NCBI RefSeq assembly: GCF_022760955.1
Contig: NZ_JAKTNU010000010.1
Coordinates: 1 to 64,000 of the forward strand
Reading direction: 5' to 3'
DNA length: 64,000 nt
Source: Thermus neutrinimicus
GTDB taxonomy: Bacteria > Deinococcota > Deinococci > Deinococcales > Thermaceae
The position numbers were made by a program, and so were the translations under genes. Below, one piece after another: positions 43,043-54,664 of this stretch. Within the stretch, counting starts at the first letter, position 1. Every line of letters begins with the position of its first letter. The notes below the pieces were generated by a model, which saw only the letters and a program-made list of their open reading frames with translations, had not been told where the DNA came from and searched no databases.

Positions 43043-44122
43043 TTACTCTAGGGCATACCGCCGAAAGGCCTCCTCCTCAAACCGGGCCTCCACCAGGTCC
43101 TCCCAGTAAAGCCACCCCTGGCGGAAGGCGGGGAAGTCCAGGAACCCCCCTTCCGCCTTCAGGTGGAAGGCCAGCTCGTTGGGCTCGGTAACCCCCTGCT
43201 GGAAGGCCAGAAGCGCCGACTGGTAGGCCCCAAAGGAGCTTTGCGCCTGGCTTCCCACCATGGCCCTTTTGCCCTTTTCCCGGGCCAAGGCCAGCATCTC
43301 CAGGGTCCAGGTGACCCCGGTGCGGGCGGGCTTCAGGTTCAGGATGTCAAAGGTGTCCAGAAGAAGCTCCCGGCGGAGGTCCTTAGGGGTCATGGCGGAG
43401 TCATCGGCGATGAGGGGAAGGATTCCCTTCTCCCTCAGCTTCCTCCTGGCCTCCACCTCCTCTATGGGCAAAGGTTCTTCCACGTAGAGGAGGCCCATCT
43501 CCTTCCAGGCGAGAAGGTAGCGCTCCGCCTCCTGGGGAGAAAGGGTTTCGTTGGCGTCGGCGTAAAGGTCGGCGTCGGGGAAGGCCTCCTTGAGGCGGGC
43601 GATCTTCCGCCCATCCCCCTCCAGGTCCCGGCCCACCTTCACCTTGAAGACCCGCACCCCCGCCTCGTAGGCCATGCGGGCATCGGAGAGCATCTCCTCC
43701 TCCGAGGCCATGCCCAGGATGTAGGAGACCCGCACCCGGTGCTTGGCCGGCCTTAGGACCTGGTAAAGCTCCTCCCCCTCGCTCCTGGCCCAGGCCTCCC
43801 AAAGGGCCAGGTCTAGGGCCCCCTTGAGGCCCAGGTTGCAGGGAAAGGCCTCCAAGGCTGCACGGATGGCCTCCTGGTCGTCCGCCTCGAGGCCCAAGAG
43901 CCGGGGCCTCAAGTAGGCAAGCCCCCCCTGCACGCTTCCCAAGGTTTCCCCATAGATGGTGGGGCGGATGGCCACCTCCGCTTGGCCCAGGGAACCGTCA
44001 CTCAACTCCACCCGCAAAAGGGCATGCTCCAGGGCCACCATCTCCGAGGCCTTGCCCCAGCGCAAAGGCGCCCTTAAGGGGATGCGGAAGGGAATCAGCC
44101 TAAGGTCGCGGATGGTCGCCAT
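43043..44122 (-). CDS. Enolase-superfamily enzyme (MLE/OSBS/NAAAR type)
   Basis: A 359-residue muconate-lactonizing-subgroup protein. Catalytic Lys residues appear in VFKVKVG and LNLKPARTG, and the Mg2+ ligands in YADANET, YVEEPL and IADDSA. This subgroup includes o-succinylbenzoate synthase (MenC), N-acylamino-acid racemase and dipeptide epimerases. The KVKVG plus DDS pattern suits OSBS/NAAAR, but the exact reaction is unsettled. In a menaquinone-making Thermus, MenC is plausible. The P-loop gene lies 10 bp upstream on the same strand. Confidence 0.85.
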   Translation of the reverse strand: MATIRDLRLIPFRIPLRAPLRWGKASEMVALEHALLRVELSDGSLGQAEVAIRPTIYGETLGSVQGGLAYLRPRLLGLEADDQEAIRAALEAFPCNLGLKGALDLALWEAWARSEGEELYQVLRPAKHRVRVSYILGMASEEEMLSDARMAYEAGVRVFKVKVGRDLEGDGRKIARLKEAFPDADLYADANETLSPQEAERYLLAWKEMGLLYVEEPLPIEEVEARRKLREKGILPLIADDSAMTPKDLRRELLLDTFDILNLKPARTGVTWTLEMLALAREKGKRAMVGSQAQSSFGAYQSALLAFQQGVTEPNELAFHLKAEGGFLDFPAFRQGWLYWEDLVEARFEEEAFRRYALE

Positions 44123-44131
44123 GAGGCCATT

Positions 44132-44848
44132 TTAGAGGCCAAGACGCTTGAGGAAGCCCCTAACCGCCCCCACCTCCTCCTCAAGGGATAGCCTTTCCGT
44201 GTCCAGGATGAGGGCCCGGGGGTGGCCCTGAAGGAGGCGCAAGGGGCCTAAGGGATCGTAGTTCCGCTTCTCCTCGGCCACGATCTTGAGCTTGGCCAAG
44301 ACCTCCTCCCATGGAGCCAAGGCCAGGGCCTCCTCCAGCTCCTCCGGGGAAAGCACCCCTTCCGCCCACGCCCTTAGCTCCGCCATCTCCTCGGGGCTTA
44401 GCCTCACCCGGTCAAAGGCGTCTTGGCGGGAAAGGAGGCGCTTAAGCCGGGTGGCCTCCCGGGCGTGGAGCACCACGAAGAGGGCCTTGGGAAGGTGCTC
44501 CAAGGCATAGGCCACCTCCGCCTCCCCCCGAAGTCCGTCAAAAAGCAGGGGGACAAGGGGCTCCACAAACCCCCGGGCCAGGACCTCCGCCACCCCTCCC
44601 GGGAACTCCTCCCGGAAACGGCGGGTCAGGCGGAAGCGCTCCTCCCGGGGGATGGGCGGGGTTACGCCGTAACGGGGGAGGACGTAGAGGTCCACCAGCT
44701 CCCTCCGGTCAGGAAGCCGGGGAAAGCCCAGGGCCTCCACCAGGGTGCTCTTCCCCACCCCGGTGAGGCCCACCAGGATGAGGAGGGGCTGGTCCTTTAG
44801 GGGGGCTAGGCCGGGGCGGGCCTCGAGGGAGAAGACCATCGATGTCAT
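44132..44848 (-). CDS. P-loop NTPase/kinase-like protein
   Basis: A 238-residue protein with Walker A GLTGVGKST at 27-35 in LLILVGLTGVGKSTLVEALG. A later FVVLHAREATRLKRLLSRQDAFDR looks like the LID/Walker-B area of small-molecule kinases. The end, ALILDTERLSLEEEV, also recalls kinases of the AAA_33 type. Substrate unknown. It is transcribed with the enolase-family gene and is divergent from the secreted-protein gene. ATG 44839 is an alternative start. Confidence 0.75.
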   Translation of the reverse strand: MTSMVFSLEARPGLAPLKDQPLLILVGLTGVGKSTLVEALGFPRLPDRRELVDLYVLPRYGVTPPIPREERFRLTRRFREEFPGGVAEVLARGFVEPLVPLLFDGLRGEAEVAYALEHLPKALFVVLHAREATRLKRLLSRQDAFDRVRLSPEEMAELRAWAEGVLSPEELEEALALAPWEEVLAKLKIVAEEKRNYDPLGPLRLLQGHPRALILDTERLSLEEEVGAVRGFLKRLGL

Positions 44849-44918
44849 GAAGGAATTGTACGGCTTCTAGAGGGCGAAGCCCAGAAAGGGAGCGCCCGCC
44901 TGTTAAGATAGGGGAGAT

Positions 44919-45410
44919 ATGAAGCGTATTACCGCCCTTCTCCTCTTGGCCCTCGGCCTCTCCCTGGCCCAGGCCCCCGCCTACCCGGAAAACACCCTGG
45001 GCCTGGGGTACGCCCCGGACAAGGGCGTCTACCTGCAAGGAAGCGCCCTTTTGCCCTTTAGCCCCTTGGGGATCGACACGGGGCTGGACCTCCAGGTCCT
45101 CCTCGCGCAAAACCCCGAGGCCTTCGCCCTTTTTAAGGCCAACCTCTTCCCCGGCTTGGTCCTGGCGGACCTCTACACCTCGGTGGGCCTGGGCCTGGAC
45201 CTCCGCTACCCCTTTGGGGTACACCTGGGGCCGGTGGTGAGCCTCGAGGTGCCGGGGGGTGCCCTCTCCGCCCATGGGAGCCTGGGCTACCAAGGGGGCT
45301 TTCACCTGGCCTGGGGGGCGGGGTTTAGGCTCTATCTGGAACCCCTGGCCCTGGAGGTTTCCACCTCTGACCGGTATCCCTTCCTGCTAAGCCTCCTTTA
45401 TCTTTGGTAA
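44919..45410 (+). CDS. Secreted beta-rich protein, probably outer-membrane
   Basis: A 163-residue protein with a clear signal peptide (MKRITALLLLALGLSLAQA). The mature part is made of alternating strands with aromatic ends (LGLGYAPDKGVYLQGSALL, LYTSVGLGLDLRYPFG) and ends in LLYLW, a terminal aromatic residue as in outer-membrane barrels. It follows AGGGGAG at good distance. It lies 3 bp before the ABC permease, so the two may be coupled. I do not recognise a named family. Confidence 0.75.
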   Translation: MKRITALLLLALGLSLAQAPAYPENTLGLGYAPDKGVYLQGSALLPFSPLGIDTGLDLQVLLAQNPEAFALFKANLFPGLVLADLYTSVGLGLDLRYPFGVHLGPVVSLEVPGGALSAHGSLGYQGGFHLAWGAGFRLYLEPLALEVSTSDRYPFLLSLLYLW

Positions 45411-45413
45411 CCC

Positions 45414-46250
45414 GTGCGGCGCCTTCCCCTTGTCCTCTTCTCCCTTCCTTCCCTCCTCACCCTGGGGGTCTTCATCCTCTACCCCTTTTTGGATGTGATC
45501 CGCTTTTCCACCTGGGACTGGTCGGGGCTTTCCGAGCCCAAGCCGGTGGGGCTCAAAAACTACCGGGATCTTTTCCAAGACCCCGCCTTCTGGGGAAGCC
45601 TCTGGGTGACCCTTAAGTTCATGCTCCTGGCCCTGCCCCTTTTCGTGGGCCTTTCCATCGCCCTGGCGGTGGCCTTGGAGGGGGCCCCTTACGAGCGCTT
45701 TGCCAAAAGCCTTCTTTTCCTGCCCGGGCTGGTTACCCTGGGCGGGGCCACCCTAAGCTGGTACACCCTCTTCACCCCCGAGTACGGGGCCCTGGCCCAG
45801 TTCCTGCCCATCCCCCCTTGGGACCGGGAGGGGTTTTGGGCCTTGGCCATGGTGGTCCTCTTCACCCTGTGGCGACACCTGGGGTATGGCGTCCTGGTGG
45901 CCTCGGCCCGGCTTAAGGCCATCCCCAAGTCCCTTCTGGAAGCTGCCTACGTGGACGGGGCCGGGCCCTTGGAGGCCTTCCGCCACGTGGTCCTGCCCCT
46001 CATGCGCCCCGCGGTGGCCTTTTTGGTGGTGGTGGGCACCATCCTCTCCTTGCAGTCCTACTCGGCGGTCTTCCTCCTCACCCGCGGGGGGCCCTACGGG
46101 GCCACCCGGGTCCTGGGCTACTACCTTTACGAGTCGGGGTTTGAAAACTTCCGGCTGGGGTACGCCGCCGCGGTCACCGTGGTCATCCTCCTCCTCACCC
46201 TTCTTTTCGCCTACGCCCAGCTAAGGCTTTTGCGTCACGGGGAGGAATAA
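45414..46250 (+). CDS. ABC transporter permease, MalF/UgpA type (orphan)
   Basis: A 278-residue inner-membrane permease with about six helices. The EAA loop reads LEAAYVDGAGPLEAFRHVVLPLMRPA, the contact site for the ATPase, and the segment SLLFLPGLVTLGGATLSW matches carbohydrate CUT1 permeases. CUT1 systems need a second permease, a binding protein and an ATPase; none is adjacent. The GTG start 45414 follows the secreted-protein stop by 3 bp. The end overlaps mltG by 16 bp on the other strand. Confidence 0.87.
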   Translation: MRRLPLVLFSLPSLLTLGVFILYPFLDVIRFSTWDWSGLSEPKPVGLKNYRDLFQDPAFWGSLWVTLKFMLLALPLFVGLSIALAVALEGAPYERFAKSLLFLPGLVTLGGATLSWYTLFTPEYGALAQFLPIPPWDREGFWALAMVVLFTLWRHLGYGVLVASARLKAIPKSLLEAAYVDGAGPLEAFRHVVLPLMRPAVAFLVVVGTILSLQSYSAVFLLTRGGPYGATRVLGYYLYESGFENFRLGYAAAVTVVILLLTLLFAYAQLRLLRHGEE

Positions 46251-47248
46251 CGGTGTAGGCGGAGGTCCTCCAGGTGGGCCTCAAAGGTGGTGTTGAGGAA
46301 AAGCTCCCCCTTGGCATGGAAAAAGTAAAGGTAAGGGCGCCCCTTGGGGTCGGTTCGCACGGGATTGAGCACGGCAAGGAGGGCCTCCCGCCCCGGGTTG
46401 CCTATGGGCCCCGGGGGAAGCCCCGCATAGCGGTAGGTGTTGTAGGGGGAGTCGTGGGCGAAATCCCCCGCCTTCCGGGAAAGCTCGGGAAGCCTTTTCC
46501 CCAGGGCATAGGCCACGGTGGGGTCCGCCTGCAGGGGCATGCCCTTTTCCAGCCGGTTCAGGAAAACCCCGGCGATCTTGGGCATCTCCTCAGGCCTCCC
46601 CGCCTCCGCCTGGACGATGGAGGCCAGGGTAACCCAAGCGTGCACGGAAAGCCCCCTCTCCGCCAAAAGGCGCCTCACCAGGGGGGTGAGCTCGGCCTCA
46701 AAGCGGCGGAGAAGGGCCCGCACCACCTCCTCGGGGGTGACCAGGAGGTCAAAGGTGTAGGTGGCGGGGAAGAGGTAGCCCTCCAGGGTCCTGCCCTCCA
46801 CGTAGGGGGGGCGCAAGGCGCCGGGTTCCTGGACAATCCTTAGAAAACCCTCCCCATCCAGGCCTGCCCGGGAGAGCCTTTTGGCATAGTCCACCGCCCT
46901 TTCCCCCTCCGGGAAGGTGAGGGTGACCGTGAGGGGCTTCTCCCCTCCCGTGAGGGCCCGGGCCAAGCGGAAGGCCCCTTCCCCCTTGAGGCGGTAGACG
47001 CCGGGGACCAGCCTCTTGGCCCGGCCGGAGAAGCGGAGGTAAGCGGAAAAGAGATACCCGGAGCGCAAAAGCCCTGCCTCCTCCAGGATCCTGGCCACCT
47101 CCTGTCCCTTGGCCCCGCGGGGAATGCGCACCGTGGCCTCCTTCCCCGTGGGACCCAAAAGCCAGAGGGCGTAGAAGAGGAGAAGGGCGAAGGTGACGAA
47201 AAGGACCACCACCCCCCGCCACAGCCAGCGCCTAGAGCCTTCCCGCAA
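46235..47248 (-). CDS. mltG: Endolytic murein transglycosylase MltG
   Basis: Inner-membrane lytic transglycosylase thought to cut nascent glycan strands and stop their elongation. The 337-residue protein has an N-terminal membrane helix ([20 protein letters not shown]), a LysM-like region, [12 protein letters not shown], the catalytic Glu in SIVQAEAG, and the family signature [20 protein letters not shown]. The start overlaps the ruvX end by 17 bp. The pair MltG-YqgF is a widespread neighbourhood. Confidence 0.96.
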   Translation of the reverse strand: MREGSRRWLWRGVVVLFVTFALLLFYALWLLGPTGKEATVRIPRGAKGQEVARILEEAGLLRSGYLFSAYLRFSGRAKRLVPGVYRLKGEGAFRLARALTGGEKPLTVTLTFPEGERAVDYAKRLSRAGLDGEGFLRIVQEPGALRPPYVEGRTLEGYLFPATYTFDLLVTPEEVVRALLRRFEAELTPLVRRLLAERGLSVHAWVTLASIVQAEAGRPEEMPKIAGVFLNRLEKGMPLQADPTVAYALGKRLPELSRKAGDFAHDSPYNTYRYAGLPPGPIGNPGREALLAVLNPVRTDPKGRPYLYFFHAKGELFLNTTFEAHLEDLRLHRYSSP

Positions 47249-47639
47249 GATAGCCCTCCAAAAGGACCACCGCGCTCATCTCGTCCAACCGGCCCTTCTC
47301 CCGGCGAACCCGCTTGGGGGCGTGTTTCAGGCACCTGGATGCCGCCTGGGTGGTGTAGCGCTCGTCATATAGCTCCACCTCCACGCCCTTAGCCCTCAAG
47401 GCCTCCACCAGGGGAAGGACCCGCTTGGCCTGGGCACTTTCCTTGAGATCGGTGCGCAGGGGAAGGCCCACCACCAGCTTCCCCAATCCCTCCCGGCGCA
47501 CGAAGTCCAGGAGGGCGGCCACGTCCTCCTCCAGGCTTTTCCGGACCAGATAGCCCCGGCCGAAGGCAAAGGGGCTTCCCTCCTCCCCCACCGCCAGGCC
47601 GATCCTGGCCTGCCCCACGTCAAGCGCGCCGAGACGCAT
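47232..47639 (-). CDS. ruvX: Putative pre-16S rRNA nuclease YqgF/RuvX
   Basis: A 135-residue RNase H-fold protein. It begins [20 protein letters not shown], where Asp in ALDVG is the first catalytic acid. The strand [11 protein letters not shown] and the [11 protein letters not shown] and [13 protein letters not shown] motifs provide the rest of the site. Members process 16S rRNA 5' ends. ATG 47639 is chosen over longer frames because homology begins there. It overlaps the membrane-protein gene upstream by 20 bp and mltG downstream by 17 bp. Confidence 0.93.
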   Translation of the reverse strand: MRLGALDVGQARIGLAVGEEGSPFAFGRGYLVRKSLEEDVAALLDFVRREGLGKLVVGLPLRTDLKESAQAKRVLPLVEALRAKGVEVELYDERYTTQAASRCLKHAPKRVRREKGRLDEMSAVVLLEGYLAGRL

Positions 47640-48309
47640 ACTGCACGCTGCGATCCGCCAAAACCACCCCCAGGTAAAGGAGGGCCACGCCAAAAGCCCT
47701 TCCCGCCTCCTCGAGGCCCACCACCCCAAAGCGGTTCAAGGTGCTGGTGGAGGCCAACACCATGGCCGCCAGGAAGATGAGGCCCGTGCCTTGGGCCCTT
47801 AGGGGATTCCTCCGCCAAAAGAGGAGGGTGGTGTAGAGGGCCACCCCTGCCATTAGCACCGTGCCCAGGAGGTTAAAGGGAATGGTCCAAAGCCTGGGCG
47901 AGGTGAGGCTGGGCTCGGGGAAGGCCTGGCCCAAAGGAGCATGGGGGAAGGGGAGCCGGGAAAAGTCCAAAGGTGCCGAGGCCACCAGGAAAAGCCCGTA
48001 GAGGATGAAGGGTAAAAGCACCCAAAGAAGCCCCCGGGCTAACTTGGGGTTCAGAAGGGCCAGGCTTCCCAAGCCCAAGAAGGTCACCCCGTGCATGGCC
48101 CCGGCGAGGTACCAAAGCCGGTAGAGGAAGGGGTTCCAGGCACCCAGGAGCTTGGCCAAAAGCTCGGCGGAAACCGCCAGGGCAAAGAGGAAAAGGCCCA
48201 GGGAGTAGAGGGCGTTATGCAGGGAAGGGCGCCCTTGATACCGCCTAAACGTGAGGCCGAAAAGGGCCCAGGATAGGGCCACCGCCACCAGGCTCAGGGA
48301 CATGGCCAT
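47620..48309 (-). CDS. Polytopic membrane protein of unknown function
   Basis: A 229-residue protein with about seven hydrophobic segments, beginning [21 protein letters not shown] and ending [11 protein letters not shown]. The N-terminal [24 protein letters not shown] segment and charged short loops suggest an inner-membrane sensor- or regulator-like protein of seven helices. No catalytic motif is seen and I cannot name a family. It is first in the operon with ruvX and mltG. ATG 48303 is an alternative start. Confidence 0.75.
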   Translation of the reverse strand: MAMSLSLVAVALSWALFGLTFRRYQGRPSLHNALYSLGLFLFALAVSAELLAKLLGAWNPFLYRLWYLAGAMHGVTFLGLGSLALLNPKLARGLLWVLLPFILYGLFLVASAPLDFSRLPFPHAPLGQAFPEPSLTSPRLWTIPFNLLGTVLMAGVALYTTLLFWRRNPLRAQGTGLIFLAAMVLASTSTLNRFGVVGLEEAGRAFGVALLYLGVVLADRSVQYASRRA

Positions 48310-48350
48310 GGGCTCATTGTACCGGGGAAGGGTGCCCCCTGCCAGACGCC

Positions 48351-50999
<2,649 letters not shown>

Positions 51000-51006
51000 G
51001 CCTTTG

Positions 51007-51012
51007 ATTATA
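51007..51012 (-). promoter_or_regulatory. -10 element of the alaS promoter
   Basis: A perfect TATAAT on the minus strand ends 7 nt before the alaS ATG, so the mRNA is probably leaderless. The spacer to the divergent NIPSNAP gene is about 30 bp and must hold both promoters. Confidence 0.7.
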
Positions 51013-51029
51013 GGCTGTAAGCTAAGATC

Positions 51030-51305
51030 GTGACGGTCCAGATGCGCCGTTACCGGCTTAAGGAAGGCACCAGGGAGGCCTTTCAAAAGGTGTTTTTGGA
51101 GGTCATCGTCCCCTTGCGCCAGGCTACGGGCTTTCAGGTGTTGGGGGCCTACTGGATCGGGGAGCGGGAGTTTTTGTGGTTCGTGGGCCACGAGAACTTT
51201 CAGGAGGCGGAAAAGGCCTACTACGGGCACCCCGAACGCCAGAGGGTGGACCCCAGCCAGTTCCTGGAGGAGATGGAGACCCGCTTTGTGGAAAGGCTCC
51301 TTTAG
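51030..51305 (+). CDS. NIPSNAP-family protein
   Basis: A 91-residue dimeric alpha-beta-barrel type protein with the pattern RRYRLKEGTREAFQKVF, then VPLRQATGFQVLGAYWIGEREFLWFVGHENFQEAEKAYYGHPE, as in bacterial NIPSNAP proteins. Function unknown; relatives bind small ligands. GTG 51030 is 6 nt after TAAGCT (51018-51023) and fits a leaderless start; ATG 51042 is the alternative. It is divergent from alaS. Confidence 0.75.
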   Translation: MTVQMRRYRLKEGTREAFQKVFLEVIVPLRQATGFQVLGAYWIGEREFLWFVGHENFQEAEKAYYGHPERQRVDPSQFLEEMETRFVERLL

Positions 51306-51361
51306 GACGCCGGCTATCCCTTCCGTAGGCGCCTCCACACTCCCATCCCCTACCCCGGGGG

Positions 51362-51367
51362 TAAGCT
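51362..51367 (+). promoter_or_regulatory. -10 element of the ABC permease gene
   Basis: TAAGCT ends 7 nt before ATG 51375, the spacing seen at other starts in the window. The -35 is weak. Confidence 0.45.
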
Positions 51368-51374
51368 TGGACCC

Positions 51375-52517
51375 ATGGAGCTTTTTCGCCTGGTCCTTCG
51401 CAACCTCCTGGCCCGTCCCGTGCGCAGCCTCCTCACCCTCTTGGGCGTGCTCATCGCCACCACCAGCATGGTCCTCTTCCTCTCCTTCGGGGAGGGCTTG
51501 AGGCGCTCCCTGGCCCAGGAGCTATCCCGGGTGGGCCCCGCCATCCAGCTGGTGCCCGAGGGGGTGGAGGACCTAGGGTTTTCCGGCTACCCCGAGATCA
51601 CCCCCGAGGAGTACCGGCGGGCCCTGGAGGCGGGAAAGGAGCTGGGGGTAAGGGGCATCATCCCCACCCTCTTCCTGGCCCGGGGAGGGTTTGACCCCCA
51701 AACCAGCTTCTTCTTCCAAGGCCTGCCCGAAGGGGTGGCCCCGGACCTCCTCTACCCCGGGGTGAGGGCTAGGGAAGGCCGGCTTCTTCCCTCGGCCAAG
51801 GGAGCCATCGTGGGGGCCAAGGTGGCCAAGCGAAGCCAGCTTGCCTTGGGAAACCCCCTTCGGCTTTCCCCCCGGGTGGAGCTACGGGTGGAGGGCATCC
51901 TCGAGGAAAGCGGGGGGCTTGCCGATAACCTCATCTTCGTGCCCCTACAACCCCTTCAGGAGGTCCTGGGCACGGGGAACTACACCGCGCTCCTCGTGGC
52001 GCTAAACCCTGGGCAGAAGGCGGAGGAGGTGGCCCGGGCCCTCGAGGCCCGCCTCCCAGGCCTCAAGGCCCAGACCACGGGGGATGTGATGCGTTTTGCG
52101 GAAAGGGCCTTGCGCATCAGCGACCTGGTGCGCTTCGGCATCAGCCTGGTGGCCCTGGTGGTGGGAGGGCTTCTGGTGGCCAACACGGTGATGATGTCCG
52201 TGTACGAGCGCACCCGGGAGTTCGGGGTCATGCGGGCCCTGGGGGCCAAGCGGGGCTTCATCTTCCGGCTGGTGGTGCTGGAAGCCCTTCTTCTGGCCTC
52301 CTTGGGTGGAGCCCTGGGCCTGGCCTTGGGAAGCGTGGTTTCCCATGCCATCAACCTCTATACCCTGGATCAGGTGGGCCTGGCCCTTTCCGCCGTCACC
52401 TTTAGGCTTTCCCTCTTCGCCCTCCTGGTGGCCCTGGGGCTTGGGCTTTCCGCGGGGCTCCTTCCCGCCTACCACGCCAGCCGCATACCCGTGGTGGAAG
52501 CCTTGGGGAGGGTTTGA
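51375..52517 (+). CDS. FtsX/MacB-type ABC transporter permease
   Basis: A 380-residue permease of the MacB/LolC class. An N-terminal helix (LLTLLGVLIATTSMVLFLSFG) is followed by a large periplasmic MacB-like domain (about 45-230) and three C-terminal helices with the FtsX signature RTREFGVMRALGAKRGFI. The cognate ATPase gene follows 75 bp downstream. Such pairs extrude lipoproteins, peptides or antibiotics or transmit mechanical signals; no adaptor protein is nearby, so the substrate is unknown. Confidence 0.9.
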   Translation: MELFRLVLRNLLARPVRSLLTLLGVLIATTSMVLFLSFGEGLRRSLAQELSRVGPAIQLVPEGVEDLGFSGYPEITPEEYRRALEAGKELGVRGIIPTLFLARGGFDPQTSFFFQGLPEGVAPDLLYPGVRAREGRLLPSAKGAIVGAKVAKRSQLALGNPLRLSPRVELRVEGILEESGGLADNLIFVPLQPLQEVLGTGNYTALLVALNPGQKAEEVARALEARLPGLKAQTTGDVMRFAERALRISDLVRFGISLVALVVGGLLVANTVMMSVYERTREFGVMRALGAKRGFIFRLVVLEALLLASLGGALGLALGSVVSHAINLYTLDQVGLALSAVTFRLSLFALLVALGLGLSAGLLPAYHASRIPVVEALGRV

Positions 52518-52592
52518 TGCCGCCTCGGCCTGGCCGGGGGTGGACCCGCTTCCCGCAGGCCCTTCTGGAGAAGCCGGGAGATGGGAGACGAC

Positions 52593-53282
52593 ATGACGAG
52601 CCTCCTGCGAGCGGAAAATCTCGGTAAGCGCTACCGGCAAGGGGATAAGGAGGTGGTGGCCCTGGAGGGGTTTACCTTCGCCTTTCCCCAGGGGAGCACC
52701 GCGGTGGTGGGGCCCTCGGGGAGCGGCAAAACCACCTTGCTAAACCTCCTTGCGGGCTTTGACCTGCCCACGGAAGGCGGGGTGTACCTGGGGGAGCTGG
52801 CCCTAAACCGCCTTTCCGAGGATCAAAGGGCCGAGGTACGGCTTAAGCACATGGGCTTCGTCTTCCAGCAGTGGAACCTCATCCCCACCCTCACCGCCTG
52901 GGAGAACGTGGCCTTCCCCCTCCTCCTCGCAGGCCTTCCCCCCAAAGCCCGCAAGGAAAGGGCCCTGGAGCTCCTAGAAAGGGTGGGGCTTCTGGAAAGG
53001 GCCCACCACCTGCCAAGCCGCCTTTCCGGGGGGGAGCAGCAGCGGGTGGCCCTGGCCCGGGCCCTGGCCCTAGACCCCCCCATCCTCTTTGCCGACGAGC
53101 CCACCGGCAACCTGGACGCCGCCTCGAGGGAGCAGGTTTCGGCCCTGCTCTTTCAGGCGGGGCGGGAGCGCACCCTCATCCTGGTCACCCACGACCTGGA
53201 GCTGGCCGCCCGAGCGGAACGCATCCTGCACCTCCGGGGAGGGCGGCTGGTACGGCAAGAGGTACCCGGCCCTCCCCGGTAA
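52593..53282 (+). CDS. ABC transporter ATP-binding protein (MacB/LolD-like)
   Basis: An ATPase of about 229 residues. It shows Walker [10 protein letters not shown], the Q-loop in [19 protein letters not shown], signature [15 protein letters not shown], Walker [13 protein letters not shown] and the H-switch LVTHD. The LDAASRE and QWNLIP features are those of the MacB/LolD/FtsE subfamily, matching the FtsX-type permease encoded just before it. ATG 52593 is used, since it begins the usual subfamily N terminus; ATG 52581, four codons upstream, is also possible. Confidence 0.93.
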   Translation: MTSLLRAENLGKRYRQGDKEVVALEGFTFAFPQGSTAVVGPSGSGKTTLLNLLAGFDLPTEGGVYLGELALNRLSEDQRAEVRLKHMGFVFQQWNLIPTLTAWENVAFPLLLAGLPPKARKERALELLERVGLLERAHHLPSRLSGGEQQRVALARALALDPPILFADEPTGNLDAASREQVSALLFQAGRERTLILVTHDLELAARAERILHLRGGRLVRQEVPGPPR

Positions 53283-53331
53283 CCACCCTCCGGGACATCC
53301 CGCCCATCCCACCTGTGGCACAATACCCCCT

Positions 53332-54663
53332 ATGGGCAAGCGGATGGTGGTGATCGGTGGGGTGGCGGGCGGGGCCTCCGCCGCCGCCAAGGCCAAGCGG
53401 GAAAACCCAGACCTCGAGGTGGTGGTCTACGAGAAGTCGGGATGGGTTTCCTACGGGGCCTGCGGCCTGCCTTACGTGCTCTCTGGGGAGATCCCCCGTT
53501 TGGAAAAGCTGGTGGCCAGAACCCCGGAGGAGTTCCGGAAACAAGGGATCGCGATCCACACCCGCCACGAGGTGGTGGACGTGGATTCCGAGCTCAGAAC
53601 CCTCACCGTCTTTGACCACCAGCAGGGCCGCACCTTCCACGACCGGTACGATTACCTGGTCCTGGCCACCGGGGCCAAGCCCACCCTTCCCCCCATCCCC
53701 GGAACGGAGCAGGAAGGGGTCTACACCCTGAGGAGCATGGAGGATGGGGAAAGGCTCCTCAAGGCCCTGGAAGGGGCCCAAAGGGCCGCCATCCTGGGGG
53801 CGGGGTACATCGGCCTCGAGGTGGCCGAAGCCTTCCGTAAACGGGGCCTCGAGGTCACCCTTTTGGAGGCCAAGGACCGGCCCCTTCCCCACTGGGACCA
53901 GGAGGTGGGGAACCTCCTTAAGGAGGAGTTGGAGCGGCACGGGGTGGAGGTATGGACCGGGGTGAAGGTGGAGGCCTTGAGGGGCCAGGGCCGGGTGGAG
54001 GCGGTGGAAACCTCGGAAGGGGTGGTGGCCGCCGACCTGGTGTTGGTGGCCACGGGGGTCAGGCCCAACACCCTTCTTGCCCAGGCCATGGGGGTGGCCT
54101 TGGGCCCCACGGGGGCCATCGCCACCGACGAGAGGATGCGCACCAACCTGGAAGGGGTGTACGCCGCCGGGGATGTGGCGGAAAGCTTCCACCAGGTTCT
54201 CAAGCGCCCCTACTGGCTTCCCCTGGGGGACGTGGCCAACAAGCACGGGCGCACCGCCGGGGCGGTCATCGCCGGCAGGGAGGCCCGCTTCGGGGGGGTG
54301 GTAGGCACCGCCATCTTCAAGGCCTTTGGCCTGGCGGTGGCCACCACGGGGCTTTCCCAAGAGGCCGCCCTTAGGGAGGGCTTCCAGGCCAAGAAGGTCT
54401 TCATCCAAAGCCGGGACGGGGCCCACTACTACCCGGGAAGCCAGCCCCTTTGGGTGGAACTCGTCCACGAGGAAGGCTCGGGAAGGCTCCTTGGCGGGGC
54501 AGTGGTGGCCCATGGACACGGGGCCTTACGCATCGACGCCCTGGCCGCCCTCCTGCACCAAGGGGGCACGGTGGAGGATCTGCTGGCCTTGGACCTGGCC
54601 TACGCCCCACCCTTTAGCCCCGTCTGGGACCCCCTCCTCATCGCCGCCCAGCAGGTGAAGTGA
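53332..54663 (+). CDS. CoA-disulfide reductase-like FAD/NAD(P) oxidoreductase
   Basis: A 443-residue flavoprotein. The FAD GxGxxG-type site is VVIGGVAGGASAAAKAKR, followed by YGACGLPY with the single active-site Cys44 of CoA-disulfide reductases and NADH oxidases. The NAD site is AAILGAGYIGLEVAEAF, and the second FAD contact is GVYAAGDVAES. No rhodanese domain follows. It probably reduces CoA disulfide or related persulfides with NAD(P)H. The ATG at 53332 has CAATAC a few bases upstream. The aceA leader begins right after the stop. Confidence 0.9.
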   Translation: MGKRMVVIGGVAGGASAAAKAKRENPDLEVVVYEKSGWVSYGACGLPYVLSGEIPRLEKLVARTPEEFRKQGIAIHTRHEVVDVDSELRTLTVFDHQQGRTFHDRYDYLVLATGAKPTLPPIPGTEQEGVYTLRSMEDGERLLKALEGAQRAAILGAGYIGLEVAEAFRKRGLEVTLLEAKDRPLPHWDQEVGNLLKEELERHGVEVWTGVKVEALRGQGRVEAVETSEGVVAADLVLVATGVRPNTLLAQAMGVALGPTGAIATDERMRTNLEGVYAAGDVAESFHQVLKRPYWLPLGDVANKHGRTAGAVIAGREARFGGVVGTAIFKAFGLAVATTGLSQEAALREGFQAKKVFIQSRDGAHYYPGSQPLWVELVHEEGSGRLLGGAVVAHGHGALRIDALAALLHQGGTVEDLLALDLAYAPPFSPVWDPLLIAAQQVK

Positions 54664-54664
54664 C

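Noticed and set aside
51000-51338. 113-codon upstream extension of alaS
   Set aside because: It crosses the divergent NIPSNAP gene; TATAAT and the family start support ATG 50999.
53185-54519. A 444-codon minus-strand frame opposite the CoA-disulfide reductase-like gene
   Set aside because: Low-complexity His/Gly/Leu-rich translation typical of the antisense of a GC-rich gene; the opposite strand carries clear FAD and NAD motifs.
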